Part shown: positions 1-11,277 of the stretch, piece after piece
Numbering within the stretch: the first letter of the stretch is position 1
How the letters are laid out: the number at the start of each line of letters is the position of its first letter
Assembly: GCA_014925825.1 (NCBI GenBank)
Contig: JACGCK010000052.1
Coordinates: 226,767-290,766 of the forward strand
Reading direction: 5' to 3'
Length of the DNA: 64,000 nt
Origin: Pholiota molesta
Taxonomy: Eukaryota; Basidiomycota; Agaricomycetes; Agaricales; Strophariaceae
Position numbers and translations under genes: made by a program
Notes under the pieces: generated by a model
What the model was told of the DNA's origin: nothing
Seen by the model: the letters and a program-made list of their open reading frames with translations, nothing else
Databases searched by the model: none

Positions 1-1927
1 ATTCAGATACCGACATTGCCAGCCATCAGTATTGCCCATATTCTAAGCCTCGTGCCAGTGAGGCAGATCCTCAAGCAGCGAGAGGGTTCCATATGAAATT
101 GGGCGAAATAAAGGGTAATCGGCGAGGTGAGTGAAGTAGGGTTCACATCCTACAGCGCACTATACTAACTACTTACAAATGTTTAGCAGAGAGTGGCACA
201 CCACATATGGAGTCATTCGGCCGCAAGCATTCAATCCCGGAGAGAGGATTACAAACAAAAAATCACAAATTTGGCCTGGGCTACGGTGCCAGCCAAATTG
301 CCAGCTCCAGTAGCAATGCTGTCGAGCGAAGCAAGACGAGCAAGAGACGCAAGGGTAAGTTTGCAGCCATCCTCTCTGGAGTTTGAGCGCTGATGCGTGC
401 AAGATGCGTGCGTGAGCAACAGCCCACCAGATCCAACAGCGTCCTTCGAGAAGTGCCTGATACCTGGGTCGGAGGTCTCAACAACAGCTGAAGACTGCCA
501 CCCGAAAACCATCCAGGTCGTCCTAAAGTCGGACGCCAATCCCAGCCCAAACGAAAGGCGACGACTTACCAGCGCAGTCGCACAAACACCCCAACATCGT
601 CGGGGAATGCATTTCTGGACATCAAAACAACTTCGCTGGAGAATTCCCCTCCGCCAGTCGCAATTCAGTTCCTTTACCTCCCCGCGAGTCCTCGGTGCTC
701 AAGTGGATCGACTCTGTGTATTTGTAGTGAAGTATCTTGACTTTGACAGCTACTGTAGACACACGTACCTGTTCCGATAGTCGTGAGCTCAGCCTGGGGA
801 CTTTTCTGGACTGCAGGGGCCGTTCACTACGTTTCTCCCACCCGTAGTTGAATGCGCACGCCATCTGCGCGCCCACTTGAACGATATTCAACTGAGTCTG
901 CGCGCCTGATTGATTTCTGTGTCTGTGAGGCCGTGTGAGTGGCCCTCCTCACCTCGTAAATGGTGTGTATACCTATCGTATAACCTCAGGCCTGGCATGT
1001 TGTGTGAGGGGATTTCTGCGCCTGGGACCTAACCAGCGTCCCTTTGTTGTTAAGTTATTGATATACATATACACCGGAGCTCCGACTGTGAGCTCACCTG
1101 CGCGCCGTCTCGGATGGATAGATTCAGTGTTTAGTATGGCTGAGGGCTGCGGGCTGCAAGTGATTTTACATTGTTCTATGCAAAAAATGTGAGTGGCGAT
1201 GCTGTACGCGCATACCTGGTGTGTAGCAGTTCCGGCGATTGTGTACTCGCGCATCATCTCGAACTTCATCTAGGCGTAGGTCTAATGGACCAGAACGGCC
1301 CCACGACGCAGGGTACTCGCTGGGTCTGTGAGGCAAAGACCTTGGCCGACTCAGTCCTACACGTCTGCTTGACGAAAAAGCGATAAACGCACCCCTGTTG
1401 AACGGTGAGGCCATGAGCTTGAGGTCCCATCTTGTGCATAGTATGTCTTCAGGCTGTGCGGATGGGCATCTCGTCGTCCTACTTACGAGGTGTCGAGATG
1501 AAGCCTGGAATCTGGATGAAGCCATGTCACACGAATTTCGGTGATCAGGTGGTGATACGCGTGTCAATGCGCGGCAAACGCCGCAGGTGGGTCGCAGGCA
1601 AGTCGCAAGATTTTTTTTCCGCTTGAGCTTGAACTCGGGGAAGATGACAAGAAGATGGCCCACTGTGCCACACAGTAGCTATGCTATTCTGGGAATTATG
1701 TTTATAATGTCGGACGTTTAGCGCTCAGCGCTCAGCGCCAGTGTTCAATTTAGAAATACAACAGCGGCCCAACTTGAATCATTGCGTGTGCCACCGCGCT
1801 AGAAATTTGAGCCTGGAAACGAAACCGAAACGCTGATACATATGAGAACAGGCGCCTACTCTACTGCCTACGGGTGTACATAAATACATACAGTTTAAAA
1901 AAACTCTCCTCTGATTCACATACTTCT
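1..1927. other. Intergenic, no supported gene
   Basis: Only short overlapping open frames on both strands are present, with no recognisable domain, no signal peptide and no convincing splice-joined coding pattern. I see no tRNA, rRNA or clear repeat structure here. The right part is the downstream flank of the minus-strand 7TM gene that ends at 1928. Confidence 0.5.
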
Positions 1928-3240
1928 TTACTTTTCCGACGAGCTGTCAATATCAATTTTGATCTCTACTATGTGCCCATCTCGTGAGTCATTGTTGGTA
2001 TTGAATGCTGACTCTAAATTGGCCACCGTCCCCATTTCGCTTTGCGAGATGTCCCCTGTGTGTCTGGAGCCCCTCGCGGGCTTATGGCCGAAGACAATGA
2101 AGGACAAAGCTTGACCTTTGTGCTGCGCGTCGCTCGTCGAGACGCTCTCTGATGTCGGAATCAATCCGTTCTTTGTTTTTCTATAGACGCGACAGGCCAT
2201 AATATTTGTGAGGACGAGGTTGAGAGCCGAAGACATTGATCTCATGGGCGTTGATACCGAATTATCGAAGGCCAGAATGACAGTGGCCAAGTTGGATATC
2301 AAGGTAAGCCTGAGGATGTAAATTCAGCGTACAATCCCAATAAACAGCGACCCGACTTACAAATAATAGCGCTGTCCATCGATTAACATACCCCTCGTAA
2401 ATGCAGGGAGATATTTTCCGAAGAGCGCGACCTTGATCCCGTCCTTAAATGTCATGTTGACATGCGAATTCTGCGCCAAACGCCATGTAATCGCGAAGAA
2501 GACGAGGGTATCGTGAATCAACGGTGCAAATATCGCAGCAAACGCGAAACTCGGCACACTGGCGTCTTCGCAGTAACGCGTTTGTCCAATATGCGCCCCT
2601 TGGACGGTGATGGGGATCAACATCGTGCAGGCCAGTACGCCAAGCCAAAGGATAAAGAAAAAGCTGATGACGAGACGCTCGCCCATGTAGATGGCTCTCA
2701 GGCGGAAGAAAAACAGGAGCGCGCTGCCGCTGAGGGATACTGGATAGAAGATATCCGGGATAGTTTCTCCTCCAGAGCAATTATTGATCGGAGCGGCTGA
2801 TGTAAAAGGCGCAGAAGAAGTTAATTGACCAGGACCTGCGAGAATCGTATGAATTACGAACTTTGGAAAATGGCCGCGCCTATTACATAGGCTAACGACC
2901 CAATTCTGTACAGATAACCTAATAAGAACGCGACATTAAAATTGGGTATAGTCAAATGGACCTACCGCGATATAAAATACGCCACAGTTGGAAGTGTAAT
3001 GCGACTTCTGAACAAGAAGTTGTAATCGGATAGCACGTTGTCTAAGATATCCCAGAGCAATACCTAGAGGTAGCAAAAAGATCAGCTAGGTATACAATCG
3101 GTAGAGTTAACATTCGATCTAACACCAAAAGATCCTGCAAGGACGTAAACTGCGACCGAACTTTGATACGCTGCTTCCGGAGGAAGAAACGCCAACGGAG
3201 TATCGGGGTTTGGCAGTGATGTGGAATTCAAGTCAGACAT
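1928..3240 (-). CDS. Seven-transmembrane-type fungal membrane protein (5 exons)
   Basis: Polytopic membrane protein of a family expanded in Agaricomycetes; no biochemical role is known to me. Exons on the minus strand are 3240-3124, 3063-2966, 2905-2862, 2796-2361 and 2309-1928. They join in phase to 358 aa. The N-terminus is polar and starts MSDLNSTS. The segment containing WDILDNV, the SLAYVIGAAIF helix, PINNCS before a further helix, and the hydrophobic block of exon 4 (FFFILWLGVLACTMLI) are typical of this family. Exon 5 holds the last helix, an MACRVYR motif and a polar cytoplasmic tail. All introns are 50-65 nt with GT donors (one is GTTCGT) and AG acceptors. Phase agreement over four junctions supports an intact gene. 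It belongs to a different subfamily from the two 7TM genes at 38 and 48 kb. A sensory or receptor role is only a guess. Confidence 0.85.
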
Positions 3241-5312
3241 AATGGCAAGATGGGGTAGTGGCCTTGTGGGGACATCCTTCATCGAGCTTCCAATTTTTAT
3301 AAAGTAAAGACTGGGAACAGACTGGGAAGTTATTGCCAGATCGAATGCTCGCGAGTGATCATGTTGGGCAATGTCTAATTCTGTAGTTGCTTGTGGCTCC
3401 ATGACGTTCTCACACGTCGACAGAAAGAAGAGCCATGAGCGGGCGTCTCGTCTAATTAGAACAGAAGAAGTTGGAATACTTCTGTCGCTTGGATACTTTC
3501 TGTCTCCTGATTCAAACTTGGCATTGCGGCGACCATCCACCTTGCGAATCATAAATATATGTAAAAATGACGATTTTAATGCTACCCATTCAAGAGGTCA
3601 CATAAGTCAATCCATGGATTCTGAATAGAATAAGAATAAGGTTTGTCCAATTTATGTGCACCATAGCCCTTGAAACCCGTGAAGCTTCCATCCGCTTATT
3701 TTTACCTGCGTATTTCGTGAGAGGTATATATAGAAGGCTAGACCTGGCTAGTAGTAGTATTCATTATTATGGATGTCCTTCACCTAATAGCGGTCGAGGT
3801 ATAGAGAAACCTATCTGTGTATGTGTGAGCAGTCAATATAGGCATCCGTCGGTAAGAACAAACGTTGAATGCCGATTGATTACTATATGCAATATTATGC
3901 ATGGCGAAAGAAAGATACAGGGTGAGCGACACAAATTCAAGTATAGTATCTATGTCTAATTATAGAAGGCTGATTGCTACTGTGTTATCGGAAGTCGATG
4001 GTTTCAGAGCGATGGCTTCCTATCCTTGATGATCAACATATCACTGATCAGAAGAGCTCAAGTCAGTAGGGAGTGGGATTCATTACCGCCGTGTTATCAA
4101 AAATCAGCCGAAGACTCACTGCAAGCCGATGTTGGAGGTGGAGTAGCAATGTTCGCAACGTTCTGGGGTTCGTGTTTTGAGAGAAACATTGACTTGGACG
4201 CGATTGTCTTGATGATGAACCCTAATTTCAACGTGATGCCCTGCCACGGCGAAACCCACTTTTGATTTTGCATCGCCGTGACTGTTGTGGCACAGAAATA
4301 GTGTGCGATTGTTTATCGTGCTTCGCCCCGCGATGTCATTGCAGGACGCTTGCCCGACGCATGTATCATGACGAAGGCGATGGAGGCGATTCCAGATTCC
4401 GCCCGCAATGGACAAGACTATCAGCCAGGAATTTTGTTTCTAATACAAAGCTTGAAAATGTCTGTAATCCATGCCCATATTAGGTAGGGGAGCGCAATGC
4501 GCATTGCCTCGCCGGACGCTTGGAGGACCATATTTCCAGTGATTGGAATGAAAGCAACTTGAGTGGGCCCCATGCACCGCTAGCCTACTAGGAAATTTAC
4601 TTGAATAATTTCGATCTTTGATTGTTTGATTTAGGTCCATCAGTCAGGCATGGTCTTCTAAAACTAAAATACTGAAACACATTCTACTTATGGTTTGGGA
4701 ATTTCGGACTCGAGTTGTCCATGTTAGAATGGACGGATTTCGGGATTACCTCGGCAGAGTGCGTTCAAACAAAAATATTCGTTGCGAAGTTTACCTCTTG
4801 GCGACGTTTCGCTGATTTTACAATATTGTAGCGATCGCTATATCGAGAACAAAAGAACAAGCGCCTAGTAAGCGCCCATGATGGACGCCTGACGACTCTC
4901 ACGTGACAAGTCAAGCTCGCCAAAAATGACAATTGAAAATACTTTTGTAGAAGCACATCATAGTTCAGAAATGCACCTGTTGCCAAGCCCAAGGTTGGCT
5001 TGGGCCCATAGGGGCTTGAGCAATACATAGCTGAATACTCTATGCTCGTCTCCAAGTGGCATTGATTCTCCGTACGCAAGATGCAGCGGTAGCGCCTCAT
5101 AGTTGTCCAAAATTGGTAGCCCCCAGCCCATATTTATAGCTTATTGACTGCGGTTCTCGCAACAAAAGGTTTAAAAAATGTGGCTCAGTAATATTTGGAA
5201 AGAGGCGCTTTGTAGAAAGGTATAACTACCGGTGATCTACGCGCTATGTTCCACACACCTTAACCTCGACAAGCAAGCCCGATCACTACAATCGCTCTCC
5301 GACCAACCGACC
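3241..5312. other. Intergenic, no supported gene
   Basis: Short unsupported open frames only. The stretch contains the 5' flanks of the minus-strand gene ending at 3240 and of the plus-strand gene starting at 5313. No repeat or RNA gene was recognised. Confidence 0.45.
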
Positions 5313-5960
5313 ATGGCTAAGAATACGACACATAGTTCCAGCTTACCAGACATCGTTGAACCAACGTTGCAGCCATATGCCCCGTCTCAGACAACCAAAC
5401 GACCCGAGATTCGAATAGCCACCGACTCCATCGCGTTGACACAATCTTTGGATACCGTACCAAAGTACCCTATTGTCCACAGTCCGGTAATACCATCCAT
5501 ATATGACTTACACGTGTACCCACCTCCGACGATTGCAGGAAGCAATCTCTACGATGCAGCGCATGGTTTCCTTGCATTGGCACGCAACGGCACTATTAAA
5601 TGCTATCCTCAAGCTTCGCACAACTCACTTTTCTCTGCGCCAGAGTCTGCCTCGTTTACGGAGACCGAAACTGTAACCTCCGCCAAGAAACAGAGTGGCC
5701 CCAGCCACTCGGATACTACAAGCGTGCAAGAAGAGGATGACGGTGCTCACAAAACAGGTTCAAGTTCACATTTCGTGCCTGCAGCATCTGAAGATGGTTG
5801 GAACGTTGCTGCCTGGGTGGCCACCCAAAGTATTACACATGCTAATTCTCATGGTCATACTTACCAACGAGAAGCTAGCATTGCACTAACTGAGTACTAC
5901 GAGTCCAGTGGCGAGTTCGGATTCAGTTATCATGACTCGCGGACGAACATCGGGTGTTGA
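5313..5960 (+). CDS. Hypothetical single-exon protein, 215 aa
   Basis: I do not recognise a family. The reading frame is open further upstream, but the ATG at 5313 sits in an ACCATGG context that resembles a good fungal start, so I chose it. The protein is rich in Ser, Thr, Pro and His, with no signal peptide and no membrane segment. The N-terminal half carries many short Pro-containing stretches (PTLQPYAPSQ, HVYPPPT). The middle is Ser/Thr/Glu-rich and probably disordered. The C-terminal third is more ordered-looking (EDGWNVAAWVATQ) and ends NIGC. The length of the open frame and its unbiased codon composition are the only support. It could also be the last exon of a longer gene, although no upstream exon was found. 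Confidence 0.5.
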   Translation: MAKNTTHSSSLPDIVEPTLQPYAPSQTTKRPEIRIATDSIALTQSLDTVPKYPIVHSPVIPSIYDLHVYPPPTIAGSNLYDAAHGFLALARNGTIKCYPQASHNSLFSAPESASFTETETVTSAKKQSGPSHSDTTSVQEEDDGAHKTGSSSHFVPAASEDGWNVAAWVATQSITHANSHGHTYQREASIALTEYYESSGEFGFSYHDSRTNIGC

Positions 5961-8560
5961 TGTACGTTGAGGCGATGTCATTCCGTTTGAATTATTATTA
6001 CTTGACTACAATGATGTACATAGAATGTCGACTAGACAAAAAGAAGTAGAGATAGGCTATAGCAAAAATGCCATTGTCGTCACTGATTCAACGTATTGAG
6101 GCAGCTCAGTATCCGACTACTATTCATGTTTTTCGAGCAATGAATCGATTAAGGTCAGGAATATTTCAAAATAAAACAAAATATGCTGCGAGATCCAGTA
6201 TGCTTTGAAAATTTCTGCCTTTTCTTCCAGACGCTCTAAGCGCTGGGAGTTATCTTCTGACTCTAGCAGCCGGTATCTCAACTCTTGTGAAATTTACCCA
6301 GGTCGATATTATTTCTTTATAGTACCCTGCAAAGGAGTTATTCTGGCCTATCAAAGTTACCACTCCATTCTACAGACGTGACTAGTGACTGAGTGAGCTA
6401 TCAACGTTTCAAGATGAACCTAGCTCCGTAGAATATCAAACTTGCTTTCGAAAACCTGTCTACTCGGAGAACCCCAAGCGAAGCCATGCATATGCATTAC
6501 CATGTACTGTACGCCCATTTGGACGGAGCATACAGCGCAATATATTTACCCGCTATGGACTAAGTTTGGGGAAGTCTACTCGCAAACATGAGGGTATTTC
6601 ACCATAGAACATGCCTACTGCTGCGTGTGCTTCATCTTCGACTCTGGTTCATAAAATTAAACTACATCACATAGACACCGCGCTACTGTGACCTGGGATT
6701 AATTCCGCGAAATGCTAGCTAGAGAAGAGTGATCTGCAAAACGTTCAATTATTGATCGTCAACCACGCCTCAACGGTCAGGACGCATGAGATGCGGCGAG
6801 GGCTCTTGCAAAACATACAGGCAAGGGTGCGATGCACTCAAATCTGTATTGGGCCCAGGATGAATGGTCCATTTGGATAATCCCATGACCCAGCGTACTT
6901 CTCAGGACCGTCCCAAAAGCCTTGACATCTCGCCACATCTCGCCATCACGAAGTCAGTCGGGCGTTAAAACAAATCGCGCTGCAATCACGCTGGGTATTG
7001 CGTCTATTTATGGCACAGCCGTTATCGATGAGCATCATCATATCTACGAGGCGTTCTTGCTCAGTACTACTCTCTTATGAGGTGCGTATTACCAGCGCTT
7101 GTAGCATTTATGCGTCGAAGATCAATAAATCATTATCTGATCGCGATTAGGGCCATTAGCGCCACGTATCAGGCGACGGAACCCGCGGATAAGCGCTCTA
7201 GCTTCTGCGTGCGGATTTAACTTGAGTAGTCCAAAGATACCGTCATAGTAATTGATTTATTTACCCGCTGATACACCTCAGCTTCCCATGAGAGACACCT
7301 TGTGGGGAAGTAGCTGGAAGTAAGGCCCCAGGTAGTGCGTACTAACACTCAACCGGTTTATCTCTCCGCGGCTAAAGTGCCTAATCACACACTGATACAA
7401 GTCTATATAAATATCAGACGTGCCCATGAGACCTATCTATATCGCTCTGATACTGGAAGTGGTGGCTGAGCTCTTTTTAGCGCGGTTCAGGGCTGGGATA
7501 TCGTCCGAGAACACCAACAGACGCGAACTGATCTGCGCCCTTCACGTTCCTCACTGTTAAGCGCCTAAGCTGAGCTGAGCCTAAATGACAAGCGGGCGCC
7601 TTGAGAAACCCACATCTGGCGGTCTGCTTTTTACGAAACATGTGGATGCTGTGCTGCGTGATACGCCGCAGGGCTGTGTTTATTTAAATATCGCTCATTT
7701 GAAATATGACATGGAACAATCAGCTCGAGTGAGAAGCCTTCCTAGGCCTTCCTATACATATATCTTCGTCCTAAGCACACTCACAGGCCAGATTAAAAAT
7801 ACTGTGCTTTGAGCCTTTGCACATACACGGCGTAGTGCCACTCACACCCCACTGAGACTGGACCGCATCGCGGGTATTCTTATATTCACCATAGTGGCGT
7901 CATGCTTCAAATAGTGTGTCCCACCGCAAGTGACGGATTGCCGCCCAACGCCACACTTGGATAGCCTGTGAGAGTTACCTATGTTTGCAATCGTGTGCCA
8001 CTGTAAGTACACCTAGTTAGAATTGAAAGGTAACAGGTACATAGTAACTATCCATCTGCCAGCAACCTGTTACCTCGGTAGCCTATGTACTTTATGGTTA
8101 TGCCGAGTTAACCTTCAAAGTCTAAGCTTCAACGATGGATTGCAATATCAATGAACGCGTGCTGTTACATGTAAGTCATGGGAGAAACGAGGGTGCCCAG
8201 AGTAGGACACCTCTGGAGATGCTCACATCTGCAGTGTGCACGGTAATACCGCATCCATGACTCATTATTAGTTCGTCATTATACCGATGGAGCTTATCTA
8301 GCTAATAGGTACTTAATACAATCAAGAAGCAAACGTCTCGATGGAGAAGAAAAAATCAGCAGAGCGAAGGGTAGAGCGTGATGGTGGAGAGTAGGGACGA
8401 ATGAACTATAGCGCGCAAAAAACGTCATGCATAGCTCGTAAGTTAGAAAAAAGAGGCAGAGATCTAAGAAAGCGTTCGAAATAGCGCGAACACAAAAGCT
8501 AATGTTATGAGGGTTCGCTGGGCGGAACGTCGGGTATTGATTTACATTTCTGCAGACGCG
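5961..8560. other. Long intergenic stretch, no supported gene
   Basis: About 2.6 kb without an open frame longer than about 75 codons, and without recognisable domains, terminal repeats or RNA genes. Composition is mixed, with AT-rich runs. This may be decayed repeat DNA, but I could not find element ends. Confidence 0.5.
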
Positions 8561-8582
8561 TTAGGATAATGCCAACTGAGAC

Positions 8583-11277
8583 TCAAAACGAAGAAAAAAA
8601 GCGTACTTGAAGATAGCTCTCAATAGTCTGCTCGACCTTCGTCTTATCCTCCGCCCACGCCAGACGCGGTAATTCCTGAGCACGAATAGGATCCAGCTTG
8701 TTCGATTGCAGGTACGCGACCAGCTCCTCGTTGGGCTCCGAATGCTCGAGGAAGAAAGGGAAATACTGAAGGCCGGCCTGGAACGTCTCCTTCGCCTTCT
8801 TCTCCCGGAACATCTTATCGTCGTGGCCTTCGCGATACCACGTCCACTCCGGAGGCAGCTTGTACTGGTATAGCTTTCCACTAAAAAAACAAAACAACCA
8901 ACACGCGGCTCAGTAAAAACAATCACGGAGGAACGAAAAGCAGACACGCACGGTTTCTTCGGCTCGCACAGGTACCGCGCCATCCTTATCGCCACGTCCG
9001 TATAATGCCGGTCCTTCAGATGGTGCGCCCCCGAGCGCGTGCGGTCCGTGAGGAACTGCGCCAGCATATGGCGGTACGCGTCGAACACCTGCTTCAGCCC
9101 CGTCAGGTGCAGCCCCGCGCGGTCGCGCGCCTCCGCCTGCAGCGCGTCCGGCTGCGCCGCGAGGCCCAGCAGCGGCCACACGTGGATCCAGTCCCACAGC
9201 AGGTTCGGGTACGTGACGAAGGTGAGCAGCGCGGTGAGGCAGTCGTCCGCGAAGTAGTGCGTGAGCTCGGCGTGCAGGTATTGGTCCCAGGCGCGCATGT
9301 GCAGATCGGACAGGTCCTTTTCAGGCGCGGGGTACGTCTGCGAAGAACAGATTAGATTAGATGCGGTGTGCCAGGGCGACGCGTGAAAAGAAGTGGAGTC
9401 GAAGTCCCTTCCGGACGCGAAGCGAAGCAATGGAAGGATAAGAAAAGAAAGATACGCACGAGGGATTTGAACCATTGGAACAAGTGCGGAAGTTCCAGCC
9501 ACGCCTGGTCGAAAGGCCCGCCGCCGTCGTTCCACGTCTTGCACGTCGTCAGCCACGTCGCGATATCGAAGTGCAGCAGATCCGACATCAGCTCCTGCGT
9601 GAGCACGGAGTACCGGCAATGCGTCACGAGGGCCTGGCCCGCGTACTGGTGCACATACTTGTGGCCTAAGGGTAAACAAAAAAGCCGGGGTGCGTTAGAT
9701 TTAAAATGTTACTTTTATTTTTGTGGTTCGTGTTCCCACAGGGAAGCACGGGCGCTTACCGGAAAGCAAGTTCCGCGCACACGCGCGTGCGAGCTCAGCG
9801 TGCACTTTGACGGAGTTGATGAAGTACCTCCCCGCGCGTGACCGATCAGTCAGGAAATCGATAAGCGAGCTGTGCAGGATGCGAATACCGTTATCGCCCG
9901 CTCTGGAGGGCGAGGCGGTACTGCTTCTCCGCGCGTCCGGGACGTTGAGGATTGAATGGAGGTCGCTGAGAATAAACGAGACATCACCCCGATTGAGCGA
10001 GAGAAGTTCTTCCAGAAAGCGCGGGTCAGTCACAGGAATAGGAAGCTCCGGCTCGTTGTTTGTATTCCTCCGCGAATATAGCCGCTGGGCAAAAAGGATA
10101 ACGCCGAGGATACGCAGCACACCCTTGATGTTGTGAACGTTCGCGAAAACATAGCGATATAGCGCGTCGAGTTCGGCGAAGGGAGGTCGCCACCAGGATT
10201 TGGTATCCGAAGGATCACATCGAGACGCTCCACGGGTCTATGTTGGGGGGAGTCAACGTATTTGATAATAGTCGAGGCATAGATGAAATGACCCGCGGCA
10301 CGCTGGACGAGCGCTTGAATCATTTGAGATGATGGCCAGTTGGCAGGGATGTATGTCCGTAAAGGGTGGTGCTGTTTGATGTTTTCGAACTTCGTCCAGA
10401 AAAAGCGCTTGATCTCGGCGTCAGGAAGATAAGTTTCGTCGAGAACGATGGTGTAGATGAGTTCGCGGAGATCATAGGAATTGAAAGAATCACGGATAGG
10501 GGGGTCGGGTCGACTAGACACGAGAATGAACAACGGAACTTTCCTGTGGATTAGCGCTGTTGACAGTATCCGCACAATATAGCGTTGCACATTGGCGCCC
10601 TGACATTCATCAAGCCCATCAATGACGATTAGCCGCGCCCACCTCTTAGCGACACCGCGCTTATCTCCGAGCGCAGCATACGCTTGCAATAGGGGGTTTA
10701 CAATGAGGGTGTTGAGCTGGGTCTCCAGGGTACCGCTAAATACGGAGGGATCACTCTCTACAGCTTGCGCTATGTAGCGACGGGTTTCGGGGATGGAAAG
10801 GGAAATTTGGTGGGCGATGGTCGCCATGAGGTGTTTTTCTGTGTTCAGCCCAGGGATACCCTTGGCAAAGAAAAACGAGGCCGCCAGCATGCCGCGTTCG
10901 TAGCAGAGCTGGGATATCGTCTGCGCGATGGCCGACTTCCCCGAGCCGCCGGGGCCGTATATCCACAGCATGCCACAGTCTCGCTGGTCGTCGTTCAGCC
11001 AGTTGGTGATCATTGATAAGATCGCAGTCCGTGTCCGCGACTGGCATTTTGGGGGGTCGTATTTTCGTCCCGAGTCGTGAAAGGCGCCCGGTGCGATTCG
11101 ACGCTCGAGGGTGTCGGTACCTGAGTGTCGGCAATTTTTGATCAGCCACCGTGGGTGAGACGCAGAACAGGACTCACCACGTCGCCCGCTGGGGGCCATG
11201 GCCTGCTCAGGTATGGGTTTGGAGGGGGAGCGTGCGTGTCTGGCATGGGATACGGGGCCATCGACGGAGCCTATCAT
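8583..11277 (-). CDS. NACHT/STAND NTPase, interrupted by a one-base frameshift
   Basis: Signal-transducing NTPase of the fungal NLR-like class, which in other fungi acts in self/non-self recognition and programmed cell death. Exons on the minus strand: 11277-11178, 11120-9760, 9665-9460, 9337-8952, 8880-8583. The order is an LERRIAPGAFHDSG motif just before the NTPase, Walker A GPGGSGKS near residue 90, Walker B LIVIDGLDEC near residue 200 and a VSSRPD sensor motif about 30 residues later. Then come a winged-helix-like region, the motif FILSDLHSILNVPD, and a C-terminal region rich in aromatic and helical segments. Reading moves to another frame at about 10181-10184, between GGDLP and AELDALYRYVFANVH. 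One base is missing there, in a short G run. If that base is counted, all later exon phases agree and the protein is about 783 aa. Either it is a young pseudogene or the base is a sequence error. No WD40 or ankyrin repeats are seen. The exact C-terminus is uncertain. Confidence 0.85.

Noticed and set aside
7585..7812. 75-codon plus-strand frame in the 6-8.5 kb gap
   Set aside because: Short, with no domain, no start context and no splice extension. It is at the length expected by chance.
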